Shown: positions 33,438-44,344, counted from the first letter of the stretch. The stretch: 64,000 bases of DNA from Vreelandella neptunia (GCF_022489065.1 NZ_JAKVTW010000002.1:186001-250000), one strand, 5' to 3'. Numbers and translations are program-made. Notes: generated by a model not told the origin, from the sequence alone.

Positions 33438-33923
33438 TAGACCTAGATGGTTGAGGAACGACCTATTGACATGAAGGACTGTTTAGGTTGAATATCATCC
33501 TCTAAGGTTGATTTGGATGCTAAAGGTAACTTTTTGCTTCATGTGGTTACGCCTTGAAATGTTAAATGATTGAGATATTAATTTAATTGAGCGTGCAAAA
33601 AACATAAAAAGCCAAGAAGTATAAGTAAATACTTGGGTCGCTAACGTAAATAGGTAAGCGCCGCTACACATAAATAGTGAAGTTTTAATGTTAAAGTATT
33701 AGTTTGTTTGATTTTGAGCTGAAGCTTTTTGAAGGCGCTTTGAGAGTGTGGTGTCTAGTAAGTGTTCAGTGATCTTTTTCCTATTAAAGGTATGTGGCGG
33801 CTAATTAATTGCTGGGAAGTATTTTATGCAGCGGGTCTGGTTTGATGTTTTCAAGAAATACTCATACAGAGCCGGCGAGTAGCATGATTTCTGGCACTAC
33901 TAAATCTGAAGGCGTTTAATAGC
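33438..33923. other. AT-rich non-coding gap upstream of the XRE gene and GGDEF-EAL gene
   Basis: No convincing gene. Three GGTTGA direct repeats (33449, 33486 and 33506, the last two 20 bases apart) lie upstream of the divergent XRE gene and could be its own binding sites. The sequence is clearly poorer in GC than flanking genes. Confidence 0.5.
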
Positions 33924-36266
33924 ATGTCTCCTAATTGCACACCAGAAATTTTTCGACAGTTAGCGGATAAGCTGTCCTACGTCAGTGAAGAGGGGTTTTT
34001 TCACCATCTGGTGATGTCCTTAGCGGATATGCTTAAGGTGGATCATGCCGTCGTAGAGCACGTCGATAATCGACAGCATATAGCAACTACATTGGCTGCC
34101 TGGTCCAAGGGAGCGTTTAGAGAGATAGCGCCATATCCACTGGATGCCACGCCAAGCCAACGGGTCGCCCGCCATTCACGATATTTCGTTGCTTCCCAGG
34201 TTCGCCAGCAGTTTGCCAGTGATGACCGGCTCACAACCATGCATGTTGATGGATATTTAGGTATTGCGATTACTGCGCCTGATGGCGGCTTTCTGGGCGT
34301 GATTGCGCTAATGCACTCTTCTCCCTTGTTGCTGCCTATATATACCGATGATCTATTACGCATTGCTTCCGCTCTGGCGGGGGCTGAGCTGGCGCGCCAG
34401 GTGACGGAGAGCCAAACGCAAGAGCGGCTGCTGTATAAAAAAAGGGCGCTGCAGCGAATTAGTAAACATAATGAAACGCTGATTAATACGATTAATGAGC
34501 AGCAACGCTTTCAACACGCGGTTGTTAGCCTCGCGACCTCAGTATCAGCACAAAATGGCGAAGCGTTTTTGCATCAATTGACGGCTCGCATGGCCGAGGT
34601 GTTGTCTGCGGAAGTAAGCTTTATTGCGTTGTTGGATGAACAAAACCATGATTTTGCGCATACCTTAACGCTGTACGTGAATGGTGAGCGTCAGGACAAT
34701 TTTGCCTACTATCTGCCAGGAGTTCCCTGTCACAAGGTGATGGTTGAGCAGGAGTGCATCGTTTACGAAAATGCTGCCATTATGTTGCCTACTGAAAGCA
34801 ATGGTGCGCTGAGCTGGGTAAATGGCTATGTAGGGCGGCGGCTGGATAACAGCCATGGTCAGCCCATGGGGCTGATTGGGGTAATGTTTAAAAGGCCTCT
34901 GGTTGATGTGGATATCGTGCGTAACGTGCTGCAAATATTTGCGGCGCGGACAGCCTCTGAGCTTGAACGCCAGCAAGACGAAGTGCGTATACGGCAATTA
35001 GCGTTTTGCGACCCCGGCACTCACCTGCCTAATCGCGCTGCCTTCATGCGTCATTTGGAGAGCGCCTTCAATGATGCGCATACATCTGAATTGGCACTAT
35101 TGCTGTTGGATCTGAACCATTTCAAAGAGATCAACGATACTGCCGGGCACGATCTGGGTGACTTGGTTCTTGAAGCGGTTGCCAGAAACTTTGCAGCGTC
35201 ACTAAACGCGGATGAGTTTTTGGCTCGGTTAGGGGGCGATGAGTTTGTCGTGGTTTGCCCAGCGGTTGACGCGAGTGGCGCGTTAGCCACCGCTCAGCGT
35301 CTGTGCGATAGCATTTCACGCCCGATGATCGTTGAACAACACTCCTTTGAGATCTCGGTAGGCGTGGGTATTTCGCTTTATCCTCAGCATGCGGCTACGC
35401 CTTTGGAGCTATTGAAGCATGCTGACATTGCAATGTATCAAGCAAAACGGCAAAAGCTTTCCGTGTGTGTCTTTGAACCATGGATGGGGCGCGTCGTCGC
35501 TGAGCAGTTGAATATTGCCAAACGTTTGGCCTCTGCGATTGCAGAGAAGCAGCTTAGCCTGCACTTTCAGCCCCAGGTGGATTTGGAGAGTGGTCAATTG
35601 ATTGGAGCCGAAGCGCTATGTCGCTGGCACGATAAAGAGCTTGGTGACGTATCGCCGGGCAAGTTTATCCCCATTGCCGAAGAGCGGGGCATGATTGTAG
35701 CGCTCGGCAATTGGGTGATTGAAGAAGCCTGCCGACAGCTTGCCGAGTGGCGTGATCAGGGCCATTTTATGGCTGGTCAATTAGCGATTAACATTGCCGC
35801 TCAGCAGTTTGAAGAGGAAGACTTAGTCGAAAGCTTGCTCAATAGCTGTTCTTGCTTCGGCATCGAGCCTTCACAACTTAGCCTGGAAATTACCGAAAGC
35901 GGCATCATGGACAATCCTGAAAAGGCGATCGCCATGACTGAAGTTTTAAAGGGCAAAGGGCTGGGGCTCTCCATTGATGACTTTGGTACCGGCTACTCAT
36001 CACTTGCCTACCTGAAGCGCTTCGCTGCTGACAAAATCAAGATTGATATCTCCTTTGTCCGCGATATGCTTACCAGCGACAATGATCGTGTCATCGTGGC
36101 AACGATTATAGCCATGGCCAACACGCTGGGGCTCGAGACCATTGCGGAAGGTATAGAGCAGCAGGATCAAATCACCGCGCTATTGGCAATGGGGTGCACA
36201 CAGGGCCAAGGCTACTACTTTGACCGGCCGTTGGGCGCCGAGCAGTTTGTTCAACGCTGGCTCTAG
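33924..36266 (+). CDS. GAF-GAF-GGDEF-EAL cyclic di-GMP protein
   Basis: A 780-residue cytosolic signalling protein. Two GAF-like sensor domains occupy about 10-160 and 195-345. A GGDEF domain follows (about 355-515, active motif LGGDEF at 437-441) and an EAL domain (about 530-775, with GAEAL at 561-565 and DDFGTGYSS at 685-693). Both catalytic motifs are intact, so it may make and break c-di-GMP. The position of the inhibitory RxxD site before GGDEF reads NADE, so product inhibition is probably lost. There are no membrane segments or REC domain. Stands alone. Confidence 0.9.
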   Translation: MSPNCTPEIFRQLADKLSYVSEEGFFHHLVMSLADMLKVDHAVVEHVDNRQHIATTLAAWSKGAFREIAPYPLDATPSQRVARHSRYFVASQVRQQFASDDRLTTMHVDGYLGIAITAPDGGFLGVIALMHSSPLLLPIYTDDLLRIASALAGAELARQVTESQTQERLLYKKRALQRISKHNETLINTINEQQRFQHAVVSLATSVSAQNGEAFLHQLTARMAEVLSAEVSFIALLDEQNHDFAHTLTLYVNGERQDNFAYYLPGVPCHKVMVEQECIVYENAAIMLPTESNGALSWVNGYVGRRLDNSHGQPMGLIGVMFKRPLVDVDIVRNVLQIFAARTASELERQQDEVRIRQLAFCDPGTHLPNRAAFMRHLESAFNDAHTSELALLLLDLNHFKEINDTAGHDLGDLVLEAVARNFAASLNADEFLARLGGDEFVVVCPAVDASGALATAQRLCDSISRPMIVEQHSFEISVGVGISLYPQHAATPLELLKHADIAMYQAKRQKLSVCVFEPWMGRVVAEQLNIAKRLASAIAEKQLSLHFQPQVDLESGQLIGAEALCRWHDKELGDVSPGKFIPIAEERGMIVALGNWVIEEACRQLAEWRDQGHFMAGQLAINIAAQQFEEEDLVESLLNSCSCFGIEPSQLSLEITESGIMDNPEKAIAMTEVLKGKGLGLSIDDFGTGYSSLAYLKRFAADKIKIDISFVRDMLTSDNDRVIVATIIAMANTLGLETIAEGIEQQDQITALLAMGCTQGQGYYFDRPLGAEQFVQRWL

Positions 36267-36623
36267 TAAATCCAAAGGTTATTCGCATTGAGCGTTTGCG
36301 ACAGACGCTCTCCAAACGGCTGCTTATAATAGCCAACCAGCTTAAAATAGCGCCTTCCCAGGCGGATCAACATGTTGAGCATAATCTGATTTTTTTCCTC
36401 AGCCTTTCAAAAAGCCCGCTCAGTCAGGGTGCCAAGTAGTCTAGACTCATGCTATACCTAAAATGTAATCTAATCTTTACATGCGCGCATGGTGTGAGTC
36501 TTAGCGATGGCGAGCAATAGCAGAAAGACGCATTTAGCTGATCGAAGGGACTCTATCGTATGTCGATTCGGCAAAAAGCGAATTTGAATTCAGTCAAAGG
36601 ATTGTACAGGAGCATTACGCTAA
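36267..36623. other. Non-coding gap before opgG
   Basis: A 357-base gap. GAGCGT/ACGCTC (36290-36310) form a 6-bp stem just after the GGDEF-EAL gene but lack a T-run. The rest presumably holds the opgGH promoter, since osmoregulated glucan genes are salt-controlled in other bacteria. I see no clear -35/-10 pair. Confidence 0.4.
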
Positions 36624-38210
36624 ATGAGTGGATCGACCCCGCGAAGTAAGCTTTCACGCCGCAAAGGTTTTTTTTCACGCGCCGTTCTGGGCGGGCTGCT
36701 GGTTGGAAGCATCCCTCTTGATGCTTTTGCATTTGGCTTCGATGATGTCGCTAAAAGAGCAGAAGAACTCGCCCAGCAGGGCTACCGTGCCCCAGAAACG
36801 TCGTTGCCCAATGAGCTGCGCGAACTCAACTATGCGGAGTATGCGCAAATACAGTTCAAGCGAGATCGCGATGTATGGAGCGGTAATGACGCACCTTTCA
36901 CACTGAGCTTTATGCATGAAGGGATGCATTATGACAGTGCCATCCAATTAAACAGTATTGATCAGGAGGGCGAGGTTCGTGGCTTTGCTTACAACCCCGA
37001 TGACTTTACGTACGGTGATTTAAATATCTCCGATGACGTTAAGAATAGCGATGGTCTGGGGATTGCTGGCTTTAGGATCAATCATGCACTCAACGATGCG
37101 GATCGTAATGATGAGGTGATGGTGTTTCTGGGAGCAAGCTATTTTCGCGCCGTGGGCAGAGGCCAAGTTTACGGTCTTTCCGGGCGCGGGCTGGCGGTTG
37201 ATACAGGATCAACTTCAGGCGAAGAGTTTCCCCGCTTTAGCGAGATGTGGATTGTCGAGCCTAGCTCAGAAAGTCAGTACTTGACGATTTTCGCACTGCT
37301 CGATTCGCCAAGCGTTACCGGTGCTTATCGCTTCGTGCTACGCCCCGGAGAAGACACCTTAGTAGACGTACAGTCGCGGCTATATTTGCGCCGGGCTGTT
37401 GAAAAACTAGGTATAGCACCGCTAACCAGCATGTACCTTTATGGCCCAGAGCAGCCTTCATCGACCCAACACTACATCCCGGCCATCCATGACTCGAATG
37501 GCCTGTTAATTAATGATGCACAGAATGGCTGGCTGTGGCGCCCACTCTCCAATCCGGCCAGATTGATGATGAATAGACATGCTACGCCTCAATTACGTGG
37601 CTATGGCCTGATGCAGCGTGGCCACAATTTTAATGATTATCAGGATATTGACGCACGTTATGACCTGCGCCCCAGCGCCTGGGTTGAGCCTCTCAACCAA
37701 TGGGGGGCGGGTAGTGTTGAGCTGATCCAGATTCCGACCAACAACGAGACCAACGATAACATCGTATCAATGTGGCTAGCTGACGAACCCCATGAGACGG
37801 GCGTGCCGTTGGCATTCGATTACCGCATTTTATTCACCACCAATGAAAGCCGTCACCTTGATCCTCAGCTTGCATGGGTTGAAGAGACGCGTCGCTCACG
37901 GGGTGAAGTGATACGCGATAACCTAGTGCGTGAGCCCGACGGTACACTTGCTTTTGTCCTCGATTTTGTCGGGCCATCGCTTGAGGGCATCAGCAGTGGT
38001 GCAAACATAAGCGTTGAAGCAAGCGTTGGCGATAATGGCGAATTGGCTAATAGCCGGGTCGTTCAAAATCCAGCCACTAACGGCTGGCGTGTGTTTGTCA
38101 ACGTGAAGCGCAGCAATGGCAACCAGCCCTTGGATATCAGGGCCAAGCTAATGCTCGATGGCAAGCAAGTATCCGAGACTTGGTACTATAGGCTGCCCGC
38201 CAATGGTTGA
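36624..38210 (+). CDS. opgG: Glucan biosynthesis periplasmic protein OpgG (MdoG)
   Basis: A 528-residue periplasmic protein of the MdoG family, needed to branch or release osmoregulated periplasmic glucans. A signal peptide with a twin-Arg-like [20 protein letters not shown] and cleavage near DAFA starts the protein. Family blocks include [18 protein letters not shown], then [57 protein letters not shown] and a C-terminal Ig-like domain. Its stop overlaps the opgH start by 8 bases. Confidence 0.93.
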   Translation: MSGSTPRSKLSRRKGFFSRAVLGGLLVGSIPLDAFAFGFDDVAKRAEELAQQGYRAPETSLPNELRELNYAEYAQIQFKRDRDVWSGNDAPFTLSFMHEGMHYDSAIQLNSIDQEGEVRGFAYNPDDFTYGDLNISDDVKNSDGLGIAGFRINHALNDADRNDEVMVFLGASYFRAVGRGQVYGLSGRGLAVDTGSTSGEEFPRFSEMWIVEPSSESQYLTIFALLDSPSVTGAYRFVLRPGEDTLVDVQSRLYLRRAVEKLGIAPLTSMYLYGPEQPSSTQHYIPAIHDSNGLLINDAQNGWLWRPLSNPARLMMNRHATPQLRGYGLMQRGHNFNDYQDIDARYDLRPSAWVEPLNQWGAGSVELIQIPTNNETNDNIVSMWLADEPHETGVPLAFDYRILFTTNESRHLDPQLAWVEETRRSRGEVIRDNLVREPDGTLAFVLDFVGPSLEGISSGANISVEASVGDNGELANSRVVQNPATNGWRVFVNVKRSNGNQPLDIRAKLMLDGKQVSETWYYRLPANG

Positions 38211-40734
38211 AACAGTGTCTTCTTCGAAGGCAACGCCAACGGATATTTATTTAGAGCGTTTGGCGTTGGAGACCCAGGATCGAGAGGAGCGCTACAAGCT
38301 ACTGGTCGGTGATCTGGATAAGCACGAAATGGCTTCACTGCACGCTGCGTTAGGTGGGCATAGTGAAAGTAATAACGAAGGCAATAGCGAAGATAACAGC
38401 GAAGGCAATAATGATCCGGCAGCATTGTCGGTAGGGCGGCGCTTGGCGCTTGCCTATGCAGAACCACCTCTCGCGCCGCCAGAAGCGCTCGCAACGGACG
38501 CATCGGGCATTACGCGGCTGCGCACTGCGCCAACGATGAAACGCTCCCCGCTGGCTCCCCAAAAGTGGTCGACCAATCCTTTCGTAAATATTGGTCGACG
38601 CTTCAAGCGCTGGGCTAACGGGGACTTTCGTCGCCGTAAAAGAGAGTCACCCTCAGCGTCTTGGAAGTGGGTCGCCTCCAGGCGTCGTTGGGTTTTGTTG
38701 GTGCTGATCTTCGGGCAAAGTATTATCGCCGCCAATCAGATGCGGACCGTGCTCCCCGGCCAAGGTTTGCAGTGGCTTGAAGTTACTATCCTGTCACTGT
38801 TTGTGCTGCTGTTCGCCTGGGTATCCGCCGGGTTTTGGACCGCGTTGATGGGTTTTTTCCAGCTATTGCGACGCCATGATCGATACGCCATCGATAGCGA
38901 GGTGGGCGACGAGCCGATTGATGATGAGGCACGCACAGCGTTGCTAGTGCCCATCTGTAACGAGGACGTTGCAAGGGTGTTTGCCGGAGTGCGTGCCACC
39001 CTGGAGTCTCTTCGTAGCACCGGTAATGATCGGCATTTTGACATCTTCATCCTCAGCGATACGTCCGACCCCGATATTGCCATTCAGGAAACCTATGCCT
39101 GGCTGGGGATGTGCCGAGACCTGGAGGCCTTTGGCCAGGTGTTCTATCGCCGTCGGCAGCGCCGTGTCAAACGTAAGAGCGGTAATCTTGACGATTTCTG
39201 CCGGCGCTGGGGAGCGCTCTATCGCTATATGCTGGTATTGGATGCCGATAGTGTCATGAGCGGCAAATGCCTTACCCGGCTGGTGCAAATGATGGAGGTG
39301 CACTCCAGGGTTGGCATTATTCAAACGGCGCCACGCGCTTCAGGACGCCTTAATTTGTACGCACGTATGCAGCAGTTTGCGACGCGGGTTTACGGGCCGC
39401 TGTTTACCGCTGGGCTACACTTTTGGCAATTAGGCGAGTCGCATTACTGGGGCCATAACGCGATCATTCGCTTAGCCCCATTTATGCAGCACTGCATACT
39501 CGCGCCGCTGCCCGGTAAAGGCTCAATGTCGGGCGAGATTTTATCCCATGACTTTGTTGAGGCAGCGCTGATGCGCCGCGCCGGTTGGGGGGTATGGATT
39601 GCCTACAAACTGGAAGGCAGCTATGAAGAGATGCCGCCTAACCTGCTCGATGAACTCAATCGCGACAGGCGCTGGTGCCACGGCAATTTGATGAACTTCC
39701 GGCTGTTTTTTTCACAAGGCATTCATCCCGTACATCGTGCCGTGTTTTTGACCGGATTAATGTCTTATCTTTCAGCACCGCTGTGGTGTCTTTTCTTGAT
39801 CCTTTCTACCGCACTGTTAGCGGTGCATACCTTTACCACTCCCAACTACTTTCCCGAGCCGGGGATGATGTTCCCTGTTTGGCCGCAATGGAATCCAATG
39901 CTAGCGGTGGGGCTGTTTGGTGTAACGGCGCTGCTGCTGTTCTTGCCTAAGTTACTTAGCGTAGTGCTGGTGTGGATACAGGGTAGCCGTCAATTCGGGG
40001 GGCCGCTCAAGGTATTGGCAAGCATGGTGCTTGAATCGCTATTCTCAATGCTATTAGCGCCGGTAAGAATGCTATTCCACACTCGGTTTGTATTGACCTC
40101 CATGATGGGGTGGGCGGTTCAATGGCGCTCTCCCTCGCGGGAGAATAGCGATACAACGTGGGGTGATGCCATCAGCGCTCATTGGAGCCAAACGCTAATA
40201 GGGGCGGTATGGGCAGCGGGCGTTTACGTGATGGAACCGACGTTTCTTTGGTGGCTATCGCCGATTGTCGTTTCTTTAATGTTATCCATTCCGGTATCGG
40301 CCCTGTCGAGCCGTGTATCGCTAGGGCGACTCAGCTTTCAAAAGCGACTGTTCCGGATTCCCGAAGAAACTCAACCACCCCGTGTACTGCGACGCATGGT
40401 GAGCCTGCTTACCCGCATGAACACCGGAATGTCGGCGCCGTCTTTTGCCCAAGTGGCAGTCGACCCCGTGCCCAATGCGTTGGCTACTGCCTTAGGGTCA
40501 TCACGACACATTGAGGTTGAGCCCATCCGCCAGCGTCGGGCCGAGCGGGTTTCTCGCGCCGTATTGATGGGGCCTGCGGGAATGAGTCGACTGGAGCGTT
40601 TGGATTTTCTAGATGACCCTGTGATGATGTCGCAACTGCACTATCACATATGGGGCGACAGCAAGGCGCACTACAGTTGGTTTGAGCAGGGTCTGCCTGG
40701 CCGTGAGTCCAAGCACCTACCTACGTTTAGCTAA
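38203..40734 (+). CDS. opgH: Glucans biosynthesis glucosyltransferase OpgH (MdoH)
   Basis: An 843-residue inner-membrane GT2 glucosyltransferase that polymerises UDP-glucose into the beta-1,2 glucan backbone. The ATG at 38203 overlaps opgG. After a polar N-terminal region, membrane helices lie near 165-185 and 198-225. The GT domain contains [27 protein letters not shown] (DxD) and [11 protein letters not shown] (the RW motif), followed by a helix cluster in the C-terminal half. Residues ~57-72 are an Asn/Ser/Glu/Gly repeat not typical of the family. Confidence 0.93.
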   Translation: MVETVSSSKATPTDIYLERLALETQDREERYKLLVGDLDKHEMASLHAALGGHSESNNEGNSEDNSEGNNDPAALSVGRRLALAYAEPPLAPPEALATDASGITRLRTAPTMKRSPLAPQKWSTNPFVNIGRRFKRWANGDFRRRKRESPSASWKWVASRRRWVLLVLIFGQSIIAANQMRTVLPGQGLQWLEVTILSLFVLLFAWVSAGFWTALMGFFQLLRRHDRYAIDSEVGDEPIDDEARTALLVPICNEDVARVFAGVRATLESLRSTGNDRHFDIFILSDTSDPDIAIQETYAWLGMCRDLEAFGQVFYRRRQRRVKRKSGNLDDFCRRWGALYRYMLVLDADSVMSGKCLTRLVQMMEVHSRVGIIQTAPRASGRLNLYARMQQFATRVYGPLFTAGLHFWQLGESHYWGHNAIIRLAPFMQHCILAPLPGKGSMSGEILSHDFVEAALMRRAGWGVWIAYKLEGSYEEMPPNLLDELNRDRRWCHGNLMNFRLFFSQGIHPVHRAVFLTGLMSYLSAPLWCLFLILSTALLAVHTFTTPNYFPEPGMMFPVWPQWNPMLAVGLFGVTALLLFLPKLLSVVLVWIQGSRQFGGPLKVLASMVLESLFSMLLAPVRMLFHTRFVLTSMMGWAVQWRSPSRENSDTTWGDAISAHWSQTLIGAVWAAGVYVMEPTFLWWLSPIVVSLMLSIPVSALSSRVSLGRLSFQKRLFRIPEETQPPRVLRRMVSLLTRMNTGMSAPSFAQVAVDPVPNALATALGSSRHIEVEPIRQRRAERVSRAVLMGPAGMSRLERLDFLDDPVMMSQLHYHIWGDSKAHYSWFEQGLPGRESKHLPTFS
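38371..38418 (+). repeat. 24-base imperfect tandem repeat inside opgH
   Basis: Two 24-base units encode NNEGNSED and NSEGNNDP in the cytoplasmic N-terminal region of OpgH. In-frame copy changes would alter linker length without frameshift. Confidence 0.6.
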
Positions 40735-40771
40735 TCTTGCTTTGGCTTTAACGGCTATCGCATTTAATCAG

Positions 40772-40797
40772 GCCAGCTGAGAGGCTGGCTTGTATTT
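40772..40797. terminator. Hairpin between convergent opgH and AraC gene
   Basis: GCCAGC (40772-40777) pairs with GCTGGC (40784-40789) round a 6-base loop and is followed by TTGTATTT. Confidence 0.6.
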
Positions 40798-40820
40798 CCT
40801 CTTCGCTCTTATCTACATGC

Positions 40821-41768
40821 TTAAAACGCTGGCGTATTAAGCGTATGCGATGGGCACTCACCAAACTGCTGCTTATAGTCATGGGCAAATTGACCCAAAT
40901 GCCAAAATCCCCAATAGGTGGCGATTTCCGTTACCGACTGCTCTGGGGATGCCGCACGCAGCGCCCGTCGAACACGATTTAGCCGCGTTAAGCGTAAAAA
41001 CTGCAGCGGGCTAATACCTAAAATAGTCGTAAAGCTGTACTGCAGCGTGCGGCGGCTGACATGGGTTAGCTGGCAAAGCTCCTCCATGGTCACGGGGCCA
41101 TCCAGATGCTCGTCCACATAGCGCTTAACGCGATCAACCACGCCCTTGCGATGGGCGTAGCTGGGGGGCAGTTCGGTGCTAGGCAGCTCGGCCTGGAGCA
41201 GTTCCAGTAACGCCATCAGTAAAATGTCTTGATGGATATGGCTGGCGATCGCCAGGGTTTGGCTGGCCAGTAAACGTTCGATAAGAAACGACACGGCACT
41301 CAGCGTTTCCTTGGCCGCAGGCCGACGTGGCCTCTCCTGCCAGCGTGTATCCAAGCTCACACCCTGGCGTTGAGCAGCCTCTGCTAATGCTGGCAACTGA
41401 ATCACTAGCCCGTAGATATTGAAGGCTTCTGGGGTGACCAGTTCAAAGTCCTGCCCGCCCTGGCGGCACATCACATCACCCGCGCTAAGCGCTTGGCCAT
41501 TGATACGCGTACCGTGGCGGGTGGTAGGAATCCCGATCCACAGCGAGTTTGGCCATACCCGGCAGTCCTGACGTAGCGCTTGCCCGGTGTACTCCTTAAA
41601 CACCTGCATGGCTTCCAGTTCCACTTCATCAAGGCGTCCGTAGAAGCTTCCCGGGCTGAGCTGGTCGTACTCCTGCTGCCAGCGCGTCAGGTTTTGCGCA
41701 TGCTCATCGGCATCAAATGCCTCTTGAATGCATCTTTTTGGTGCAAATGCGCTTTCGAGCATAGACAT
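40821..41768 (-). CDS. AraC-family regulator of ethanolamine use (EutR-like)
   Basis: A 315-residue regulator with a C-terminal double helix-turn-helix: DGPVTMEELCQLTHVSRRTLQYSFTT and the family signature WGFWHLGQFAHDYKQQFGECPS near 290. An N-terminal AraC-binding-like domain precedes it. The EutR/OruR-type layout and the divergent position to eutBC and the permease suggest it activates them in response to ethanolamine and cobalamin (inference by analogy to EutR). Confidence 0.85.
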   Translation of the reverse strand: MSMLESAFAPKRCIQEAFDADEHAQNLTRWQQEYDQLSPGSFYGRLDEVELEAMQVFKEYTGQALRQDCRVWPNSLWIGIPTTRHGTRINGQALSAGDVMCRQGGQDFELVTPEAFNIYGLVIQLPALAEAAQRQGVSLDTRWQERPRRPAAKETLSAVSFLIERLLASQTLAIASHIHQDILLMALLELLQAELPSTELPPSYAHRKGVVDRVKRYVDEHLDGPVTMEELCQLTHVSRRTLQYSFTTILGISPLQFLRLTRLNRVRRALRAASPEQSVTEIATYWGFWHLGQFAHDYKQQFGECPSHTLNTPAF

Positions 41769-41964
41769 AGGGCACTCCTCAGGGCGATGTTCAGGCTCAT
41801 AATTGCTCTTTTAACGCCTTCAATGACTGTATTTATAGTGATTAATGGGATTTTTCTGGGTTTGCCAAAACTCGATACTCCCTATCAAGTGATAGCGCTA
41901 TGGTGTAAACAAGCAAGTTTTATACCTCAACACGCGTGTCGTGCCGTTAAAAAAGGAAAGCTCT

Positions 41965-43380
41965 ATGGCCCAGACCTATCACACTACGGTGGGGAGCCGC
42001 AGCTACCGCTTCGCAAGCCTAGCCGAGCTGATGGCTAAAGCCACGCCACCCCGTTCCGGTGACCGTTTGGCGGGCGTGATGGCGGAGAGTGCCGAAGAGC
42101 GCGTGATCGCCCAGATGGTGTTGGCCGAGCTTCCGCTCACCACCTTCTTGAACGACGCCTTGATTCCCTATGAAGAGGATGAGATCACCCGGCTGATTAT
42201 GGATGACCATGACGCCGCCGCCTTTGACCCTATAAGCCATCTGACCGTGGGCGATTTTCGGAACTGGCTGCTCTCTGATCACGCTTCTAGCGAGGTCTTA
42301 ACGCAAGTGCGCGCAGGGATTACCCCTGAAATGGCCGCCGCTGTCAGCAAGCTAATGCGCAACCAGGATCTGATTCTGGTCGCCAAGAAATGCCAGGTCA
42401 CCACCGCGTTTCGCAACACTATCGGCCTGCCGGGGCGGCTCTCTACCCGGTTGCAGCCTAATCACCCCACCGATGATGTCACCGGCATAGCCGCCAGTAT
42501 CCTCGATGGTCTGCTCTACGGCAGCGGCGACGCGGTGATTGGTATCAATCCAGCAACTGATAACGTCGCCCAAAGCGTCAAGCTGATGCGCTTGATGGAT
42601 GAGGTAATTCAGAAATATCAAATCCCCACCCAATCCTGCGTGCTTACCCATGTCACCAATACGCTGGAAGCGATTGAGCAGGGCGCTCCGGTCGATCTGG
42701 TCTTCCAATCCATTGGCGGCACTGAGGCAACTAACCGCAGTTTTGGCTTTGACTTAAGCACCCTCGCCGAAGCCGAAGCAGCCGCGCAGTCGCTCAACCG
42801 AGGCACAGTGGGGCGCAACGTGATGTATTTTGAAACTGGCCAAGGCAGTTCGCTCTCCGCCGATGCTCACCATGGGCTCGACCAGCAAACCTGCGAAGCC
42901 CGTGCCTACGCGGTGGCGCGCAAGTTTAATCCGCTGCTGGTAAACACCGTCGTGGGTTTTATTGGCCCCGAGTACTTATTCGACGGTAAAGAGATTACCC
43001 GCGCGGGCCTGGAAGACCATTTCTGCGGCAAGCTGTTGGGCGTGCCGATGGGCTGCGATGTGTGCTACACCAACCATGCTGAAGCTGATCAAAATGATAT
43101 GGATAACCTGCTGACGCTGCTGGGCGTGGCGGGCTGCAACTTCATCATGGGCATCCCGGGCTCTGACGACATTATGCTCAATTACCAGACGACCTCTTTT
43201 CACGACGCACTTTACGCGCGGCGAGTGCTGGGACTGAAAGCAGCCCCCGAATTTGAACGCTGGCTCGAGGAGATGCAGATTTTCCAGGATATCAGCACCC
43301 ATCGGCTTAACGACCAACTTCCCGCCGCTTTTGCCAACAGCCTGCGCCACCTGCCCAAGGAGCCGCGTCATGGTGCATGA
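41965..43380 (+). CDS. eutB: Ethanolamine ammonia-lyase large subunit EutB
   Basis: The 471-residue catalytic subunit of adenosylcobalamin-dependent ethanolamine ammonia-lyase, which converts ethanolamine to acetaldehyde and ammonia. Family blocks include DLILVAKKCQVTTAFRNTIGLPGRLSTRLQPNHPTDD, then VIGINPATDNV, QSCVLTHVTN, FETGQGSSLSADAHHGLDQQT and MGCDVCYTNHAEADQNDMDNL. AAAGGA precedes the ATG at 41965. An in-frame ATG-less extension upstream is not used. Overlaps eutC by 11 bases. Confidence 0.94.
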   Translation: MAQTYHTTVGSRSYRFASLAELMAKATPPRSGDRLAGVMAESAEERVIAQMVLAELPLTTFLNDALIPYEEDEITRLIMDDHDAAAFDPISHLTVGDFRNWLLSDHASSEVLTQVRAGITPEMAAAVSKLMRNQDLILVAKKCQVTTAFRNTIGLPGRLSTRLQPNHPTDDVTGIAASILDGLLYGSGDAVIGINPATDNVAQSVKLMRLMDEVIQKYQIPTQSCVLTHVTNTLEAIEQGAPVDLVFQSIGGTEATNRSFGFDLSTLAEAEAAAQSLNRGTVGRNVMYFETGQGSSLSADAHHGLDQQTCEARAYAVARKFNPLLVNTVVGFIGPEYLFDGKEITRAGLEDHFCGKLLGVPMGCDVCYTNHAEADQNDMDNLLTLLGVAGCNFIMGIPGSDDIMLNYQTTSFHDALYARRVLGLKAAPEFERWLEEMQIFQDISTHRLNDQLPAAFANSLRHLPKEPRHGA

Positions 43381-44215
43381 CCCATCATCCCCTATCGTCG
43401 TAGAGAATCCCTGGGAGCGCTTGAATGCGTTTACCGACGCGCGCATTGGCTTAGGGCGCGCGGGTGTCAGCCTACCCACCAGTAAACTGCTGGCGTTTCA
43501 ACTGGCCCACGCCCAGGCTCAGGATGCCGTTCACTGCCCGTTGGAGGTGGAAACGCTGGCTAAGGAGTTAACCGAAGCGCTGAATTTGTCTGAGGCACCG
43601 CTTCGCCTGCACAGCCATGCCCAGGATCGCGCTATGTATCTGCAGCGGCCGGATTATGGCCGTCGCCTAAACGATGAAGCCCGCGAGCACCTGCAGCAAG
43701 CTGCGGCCTCTCAGCAACGCTATGACCTCGCCGTGGTCGTGGTCGACGGTCTGTCCGCCTTGGCCGTGCAGCAGAACAGCGCGCCGTTTCTCAGCGCGCT
43801 TTATCAATTGCTTGAGAAAGATGCCGCTGATTGGCGGTTAGCGCCGCTCACCATTGTGGAGCAAGGGCGAGTGGCCATAGGTGATGAGATCGGGGCGCTG
43901 CTCAATGCTGACGCCGTGCTTGTGATGATCGGCGAGCGGCCGGGCCTCAGTTCTCCGGATAGCCTGGGGCTTTATATGACTTGGGCACCGGAGTCAGGGC
44001 TTAAGGATGATCGGCGCAACTGTATCTCCAACGTGCGCCCGGCAGGTCTGAAGGTGGAGGAGGCCGCCAGACGCTTCTTTCTGCTGTTAAAAGAGGCATG
44101 CCAGCTCAAGGTGTCCGGCATTAAATTGAAAGACCGCAGTGAAGACGATGTGCTGGAAGGTCAATCAGCATCAGGAGCGTCAGGCTCGACGCGTAATTTT
44201 CTGGTTGCTGATTAA
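43370..44215 (+). CDS. eutC: Ethanolamine ammonia-lyase small subunit EutC
   Basis: A 281-residue subunit that, with EutB, holds adenosylcobalamin. Blocks include WERLNAFTDARIGLGRAGVSLPTSKLLAFQLAHAQAQDAVH, YLQRPDYGRRL, VVVDGLSALAVQ, VMIGERPGLSSPDSLGLYMTWAP and NCISNVRPAGLKVEEAARR. The start follows AAGGAG by eight bases and lies within the end of eutB. A longer frame from 43253 is only eutB read in another frame. Confidence 0.94.
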   Translation: MVHDPSSPIVVENPWERLNAFTDARIGLGRAGVSLPTSKLLAFQLAHAQAQDAVHCPLEVETLAKELTEALNLSEAPLRLHSHAQDRAMYLQRPDYGRRLNDEAREHLQQAAASQQRYDLAVVVVDGLSALAVQQNSAPFLSALYQLLEKDAADWRLAPLTIVEQGRVAIGDEIGALLNADAVLVMIGERPGLSSPDSLGLYMTWAPESGLKDDRRNCISNVRPAGLKVEEAARRFFLLLKEACQLKVSGIKLKDRSEDDVLEGQSASGASGSTRNFLVAD

Positions 44216-44344
44216 CCGGGGCTCACTTCGAAAGAACGACACCTCAATAACAAGACATACACAACAATATGGAACGTATAGAGCAGCACCTAGCACAGCA
44301 CGCCGCTGACGACGATTTCGTTCCACACTGACAAGGGCAAAACG

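Noticed and set aside
33600..33640. Hairpin CCAAG...CTTGG around 33.6 kb as a terminator
   Set aside because: The stem needs a bulge and no T-run follows.
36290..36310. Stem GAGCGT/ACGCTC after the GGDEF-EAL gene as a terminator
   Set aside because: Short stem and no T-run on either strand.
38371..38418. CRISPR-like repeat
   Set aside because: Only two imperfect units in frame inside opgH, without spacers.
43253..43369. Longer EutC frame starting inside eutB
   Set aside because: The extra residues are eutB read out of frame; the family N-terminus and AAGGAG mark 43370.
44272..44334. 20-codon frame before the ethanolamine permease as a leader peptide
   Set aside because: No ribosome binding site and no coupling to the permease start.
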